From: Bacteroidales bacterium
GTDB taxonomy: Bacteria > Bacteroidota > Bacteroidia > Bacteroidales > UBA7960
Length of the DNA stretch: 43,811 nt
NCBI GenBank assembly: GCA_007129255.1
Contig: SKVW01000083.1
Span: 1-43,811, forward strand
Direction: 5' to 3'
The stretch's first letter is position 1. Every line of letters begins with the position of its first letter. A program made the position numbers and the translations under genes. This document shows positions 41,412 through 43,811 of the stretch, in pieces. The notes beneath the pieces were generated by a model, which worked only from the letters and a program-made list of their open reading frames with translations, did no database searches and was not told where the DNA came from.

Positions 41412-42356
41412 ATGGAAGGCACTTCAAAAAATACCGGGAACGTTGAAAAGCAAAACCAACCGGTTTACGACAACCGCAACGAAAAAATCTATCGGGGTAC
41501 CATTATCGTGTTGGTACTGATCATAGGCGCACTGACCTTTATGCTGATCACCAGCCGTCAGTCTCTGCAAGATGTAACCCACGAGAAAGAAGTTACCAGC
41601 GTGATCAATCAGGAATTGCAATCGGAACTGGATTCCGTATTGTCGGAATACCAAATGGTGAAGTTGGAATACGATAGCGTACTCACCGATAAAGACAGCA
41701 TTATCCAGGCCAACGCCCAGGAAATTGAGCGTTTGATCGCCCGCCAGGCCGATTATCACCGGATTCGCCGGCAGCTGAACCTGCTCCGGGAAGTTACCCA
41801 GAATTATGTACATGAGATTGACAGCCTGTACAACGAAAATAAAGTGCTCAAAGCCGAAAATGTCCAGATCCGCGAGGAGATGCAAAGGGCGCAGACCCGC
41901 ACCACCGAGCTTGTGCAGGACAAAGAGGAACTGGAAACCAAAGTAGAGGTTGCTTCAGCCTTGCGGGCGCATCCCATTCAGGCGGACCCTATACGCCTCC
42001 GTGGCCGGCACGATCGTGAAGACGAGACCGACCGTGCCAGAAGGGCCGAGCAGATCAGGGTTTGCTTTACCATTGTGGAAAACCCCATTGCCACCCCGGG
42101 CAACCATAATGTTTACATGCGGGTTGCCGGGCCGGATGATGCCATCCTTCGCCTGAGCGATACCGATGCCTACTCCTTTACCCATGGGCAGGACACCCTG
42201 CAGTATTCGGTAAAAGGAACCGTAAACTACCAGAACCGCGACACGGATGTTTGCCTGTATTGGCACCGTACCGCAGAGTTTGAACCCGGTGTTTACCTGA
42301 TTTCCCTGTTTACAGACGAATACAGACTTGGGGAAACCTCAGTAACCATGCGCTAA
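41412..42356 (+). CDS. Membrane-anchored coiled-coil protein with C-terminal beta domain (paralog 1)
   Basis: A 314-residue protein with a short cytoplasmic N-terminus (about 1-28), one membrane helix (IIVLVLIIGALTFMLI, about 30-47) and a long periplasmic coiled coil (about 50-190, rich in Glu, Gln, Arg and Leu). A C-terminal domain (about 200-314) begins DRARRAEQIRVCFTIVEN. It has no known domain that I recognise. The following gene encodes a paralog with the same architecture. Such pairs occur near tRNA-synthetase genes in Bacteroidota (from memory), but the function is unknown. Confidence 0.8.
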   Translation: MEGTSKNTGNVEKQNQPVYDNRNEKIYRGTIIVLVLIIGALTFMLITSRQSLQDVTHEKEVTSVINQELQSELDSVLSEYQMVKLEYDSVLTDKDSIIQANAQEIERLIARQADYHRIRRQLNLLREVTQNYVHEIDSLYNENKVLKAENVQIREEMQRAQTRTTELVQDKEELETKVEVASALRAHPIQADPIRLRGRHDREDETDRARRAEQIRVCFTIVENPIATPGNHNVYMRVAGPDDAILRLSDTDAYSFTHGQDTLQYSVKGTVNYQNRDTDVCLYWHRTAEFEPGVYLISLFTDEYRLGETSVTMR

Positions 42357-42409
42357 GGCGGGGACTTAAAAATTGTTAATTCTTTTTTATGTTTTTTCTG
42401 TGTATTGGT

Positions 42410-42433
42410 TTCCCAAAATGTTAAATTTGGGAA
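42410..42433 (+). promoter_or_regulatory. -7 box embedded in an inverted repeat (operator-like)
   Basis: TTCCCAAA (42410-42417) and TTTGGGAA (42426-42433) form a perfect 8-bp inverted repeat with an 8-base spacer. The spacer and right arm contain the -7 match TAAATTTG (42422-42429). A protein binding this palindrome would block the promoter of the second coiled-coil gene at 42452. Regulation is inferred from layout only. Confidence 0.35.
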
Positions 42434-42451
42434 GTCCAAAACAAAACAGCT

Positions 42452-43387
42452 ATGTATAAAGGAAACTATCCTGACCCCCAAACCCCGGGTCCGGGAGAAC
42501 GGTCGAACATCATTGCCCCCATTGTTTTCCTGTCGGTCATTTCCATCATTTTGGCAGTCGCCGTGGGCGTTATCCTGCGACAGCTGGTGCAGTACCGCAG
42601 CCTTGCCGAAGAAGCCGTGGTGGAAAAAAATGAGGTGATCGTAGAGAAAGATGATTTGCTTCGCCAGCTTGACGAACTCCAGGTGGCCTATGACCAGCTT
42701 AGCCAGGAACATGCCGCCCTCGAAAGAGAGTTTGCCTCCCAGCAACATGAAATCAACAGGCTGAGGGCCCAGATCAGGGGAGGTACCCCCGACCAGGTAG
42801 AAAGGTACAGGTCCCGCATTCGCGAGCTCGAAGAGCAACTGGCTGAATACAAAGTACAGCTGGACCTGCTGATCGCAGAAAATCTTGAACTCTCCGGTGA
42901 GAACCTGCAGATGCGCACTTCCCTGGAAGAGGTTTCTGTTGAAAAAGCCCTTTTAGAAGAAGAAAGGGAAAAGTTGGCATCCCAGGTTGAGAAAGCCAGC
43001 TATTTAAATGTTTCCAACATCCGCATCATCCCCATTAACGAAAGACGGCGGGGCGATCGCGAAACCGACCGGGCCAGGCGTGTGGATCGCATGGATATCT
43101 GCTTTACCATCCGTAAAAACCCCCTGATTGAAGAGGGAGAAGAAACTTTCCATATCCGGATTATCGATCCCGACAACCGGGTGCTGACCCATGATGTTGA
43201 AAACTTTTTTTATCACCAGGACCAGGAATTACAGTATTCCCTGAAAAAAGAATTTGACTATCCGGGAACCGACAAAGATGTTTGCGTCACCTGGGATCAG
43301 GAAGAATCCTTCCCGGATGGCCTGTATAATGTGGTGATATTTCACCGCGGTCAGGATTCGGGAGGAAACTCCATACGGCTGAACTGA
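42452..43387 (+). CDS. Membrane-anchored coiled-coil protein with C-terminal beta domain (paralog 2)
   Basis: A 311-residue protein with the same layout as its neighbour: a Pro-rich cytoplasmic N-terminus, a membrane helix (about 20-43, IAPIVFLSVISIILAVAVGV), a long periplasmic coiled coil (about 45-190) and a C-terminal beta domain. The two proteins share DRARRVDRMDICFTIRKN (here) and DRARRAEQIRVCFTIVEN (paralog 1), and similar LQYSLK and DVCVTW segments. This indicates tandem duplication. A -7 box and inverted repeat lie just upstream, and a terminator follows about 30 bases after the stop. Function unknown. Confidence 0.8.
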   Translation: MYKGNYPDPQTPGPGERSNIIAPIVFLSVISIILAVAVGVILRQLVQYRSLAEEAVVEKNEVIVEKDDLLRQLDELQVAYDQLSQEHAALEREFASQQHEINRLRAQIRGGTPDQVERYRSRIRELEEQLAEYKVQLDLLIAENLELSGENLQMRTSLEEVSVEKALLEEEREKLASQVEKASYLNVSNIRIIPINERRRGDRETDRARRVDRMDICFTIRKNPLIEEGEETFHIRIIDPDNRVLTHDVENFFYHQDQELQYSLKKEFDYPGTDKDVCVTWDQEESFPDGLYNVVIFHRGQDSGGNSIRLN

Positions 43388-43415
43388 TTTACCCTGTTAC
43401 CTCTATACCCCTTCC

Positions 43416-43441
43416 AAAAACCGGCAACTGCCGGTTTTTTT
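43416..43441 (+). terminator. Intrinsic terminator after the second coiled-coil gene
   Basis: AAAAACCGGCA and TGCCGGTTTTT pair perfectly around a 2-base apex (AC), with a T-run continuing. It lies 28 bases after the stop and separates the pair from pheT. Confidence 0.85.
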
Positions 43442-43487
43442 GTTGCAGTACACTGCTGAACCTTGCCCATGCTTCGTTCAAAATTGT

Positions 43488-43495
43488 TACTTTTG
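43488..43495 (+). promoter_or_regulatory. Putative -7 box of pheT
   Basis: TACTTTTG matches TAnnTTTG and lies about 80 bases before the ATG. A TTGC at 43463-43466 with a 21-base spacer is a possible weak -33. Confidence 0.4.
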
Positions 43496-43575
43496 CAAAT
43501 TGTAAAACAAACCCTTGAAGGCCATAGGATTTATTTACCTTTTGATGCCTGAGAGGCGGGAAAAACAAATGCCGG

Positions 43576-43811
43576 ATGAAGATATCCTATAATTGGCTTA
43601 AGCAATACGTAAAAACAGAGGAAAGCCCTGTGGAGCTGTCGGCCCTGCTCACCGATAGTGGTCTGGAAGTGGAAGGCCTGGAAAAGTATGAGACCATCCC
43701 GGGCGGGTTGAAAGGCGTGGTGACAGGAAAGGTACTCAGCTGTGAAAAGCACCCGGATGCCGACCGCCTCACCCTTACCACCGTGGATGTTGGAGAAAAA
43801 GAGCCCCTGCC
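43576..43811 (+). CDS. pheT: Phenylalanyl-tRNA synthetase beta subunit (N-terminal fragment, cut by window end)
   Basis: The ORF runs off the right edge; only 78 codons are visible. MKISYNWLKQYVKTEESPVE is the conserved PheT N-terminus, followed by the tRNA-binding domain start (TGKVLSCEKHPDADRLTLTT). PheT pairs with PheS to charge tRNA-Phe. The ATG at 43576 fits family starts. The ORF track lists only antisense shadows here because the frame is open-ended. Confidence 0.95.
   Translation, partial: MKISYNWLKQYVKTEESPVELSALLTDSGLEVEGLEKYETIPGGLKGVVTGKVLSCEKHPDADRLTLTTVDVGEKEPL

Noticed and set aside
41424-41885. 153-codon ORF antisense to the first coiled-coil gene
   Set aside because: A shadow of the opposite frame; the plus frame has a membrane helix, coiled coil and a paralog next to it.
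43531-43781. Two minus-strand ORFs at the right edge
   Set aside because: They are antisense to the start of pheT, which is recognised by its conserved N-terminus.
1-43811. CRISPR arrays, insertion sequences, prophage genes
   Set aside because: No regularly spaced direct repeats, transposase motifs, terminal inverted repeats or phage structural genes were seen; encapsulin has the HK97 fold but sits with its ferritin cargo, not with phage genes.

Overview
The window looks like a chromosomal segment of a Bacteroidota bacterium, probably Bacteroidales or Marinilabiliales-like; the order is an inference. Several signs agree. Genes are preceded by the Bacteroidota -33/-7 promoter form (TTTG, then TAnnTTTG) rather than sigma70 boxes. 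Two large secreted proteins end in type IX secretion (T9SS) sorting-like domains. An IPExxxVDY-family protein sits behind acpP-fabF-rnc. The glycyl-tRNA synthetase is the alpha2 type, and a SMUG2-type glycosylase is present. There is no phage, IS element or CRISPR array; most of the window is housekeeping and cell-envelope genes.

Layout. 0-4.1 kb: a PagL-like outer-membrane protein diverges from mazG, followed by a NatA/NatB-like ABC exporter. 4.2-6.3 kb: a secreted beta-helix protein. 6.3-10 kb: the minus-strand operon acpP-fabF-rnc-IPExxxVDY, divergent from purN. 10-17.6 kb: a lipoprotein metallopeptidase, a coiled-coil lipoprotein, an NhaC antiporter, a SMUG2 glycosylase, a small secreted protein and a serine beta-lactamase-like hydrolase. 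17.8-21.2 kb: nadA-nadB-nadC, a complete aspartate-to-nicotinate-mononucleotide route, followed by a decayed tRNA-Arg(CCU)-like sequence and a nitroreductase. 22.2-23.4 kb: encapsulated ferritin plus encapsulin shell, an iron-storage nanocompartment. 23.4-31.2 kb: an MscS channel divergent from a 1724-codon ORF that joins a cation-chloride-cotransporter-like permease to a long helical region and a C-terminal P-loop ATPase, translationally coupled to a second, small MscS-like protein. 31.2-37.6 kb (minus strand): a MORN-variant repeat protein, polyprenyl diphosphate synthase, glyS, a lipid kinase and asd. 37.8-43.8 kb: a lamin-tail-domain secreted protein, comF, two tandem paralogous membrane coiled-coil proteins of unknown function, and the 5' end of pheT.

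The best candidate for an undescribed system is the transporter-ATPase fusion with its coupled MscS-like partner and the divergent MscS gene (23.4-31.2 kb). The content suggests an ATP- or nucleotide-gated ion/volume-regulation module. With the Na+/H+ antiporter and NatAB-like exporter elsewhere in the window, this fits a saline habitat. Second is the encapsulin operon, whose ferritin cargo has an unusual His/Asp-rich linker before the targeting peptide. All functional statements come from reading motifs by eye; no search was run.
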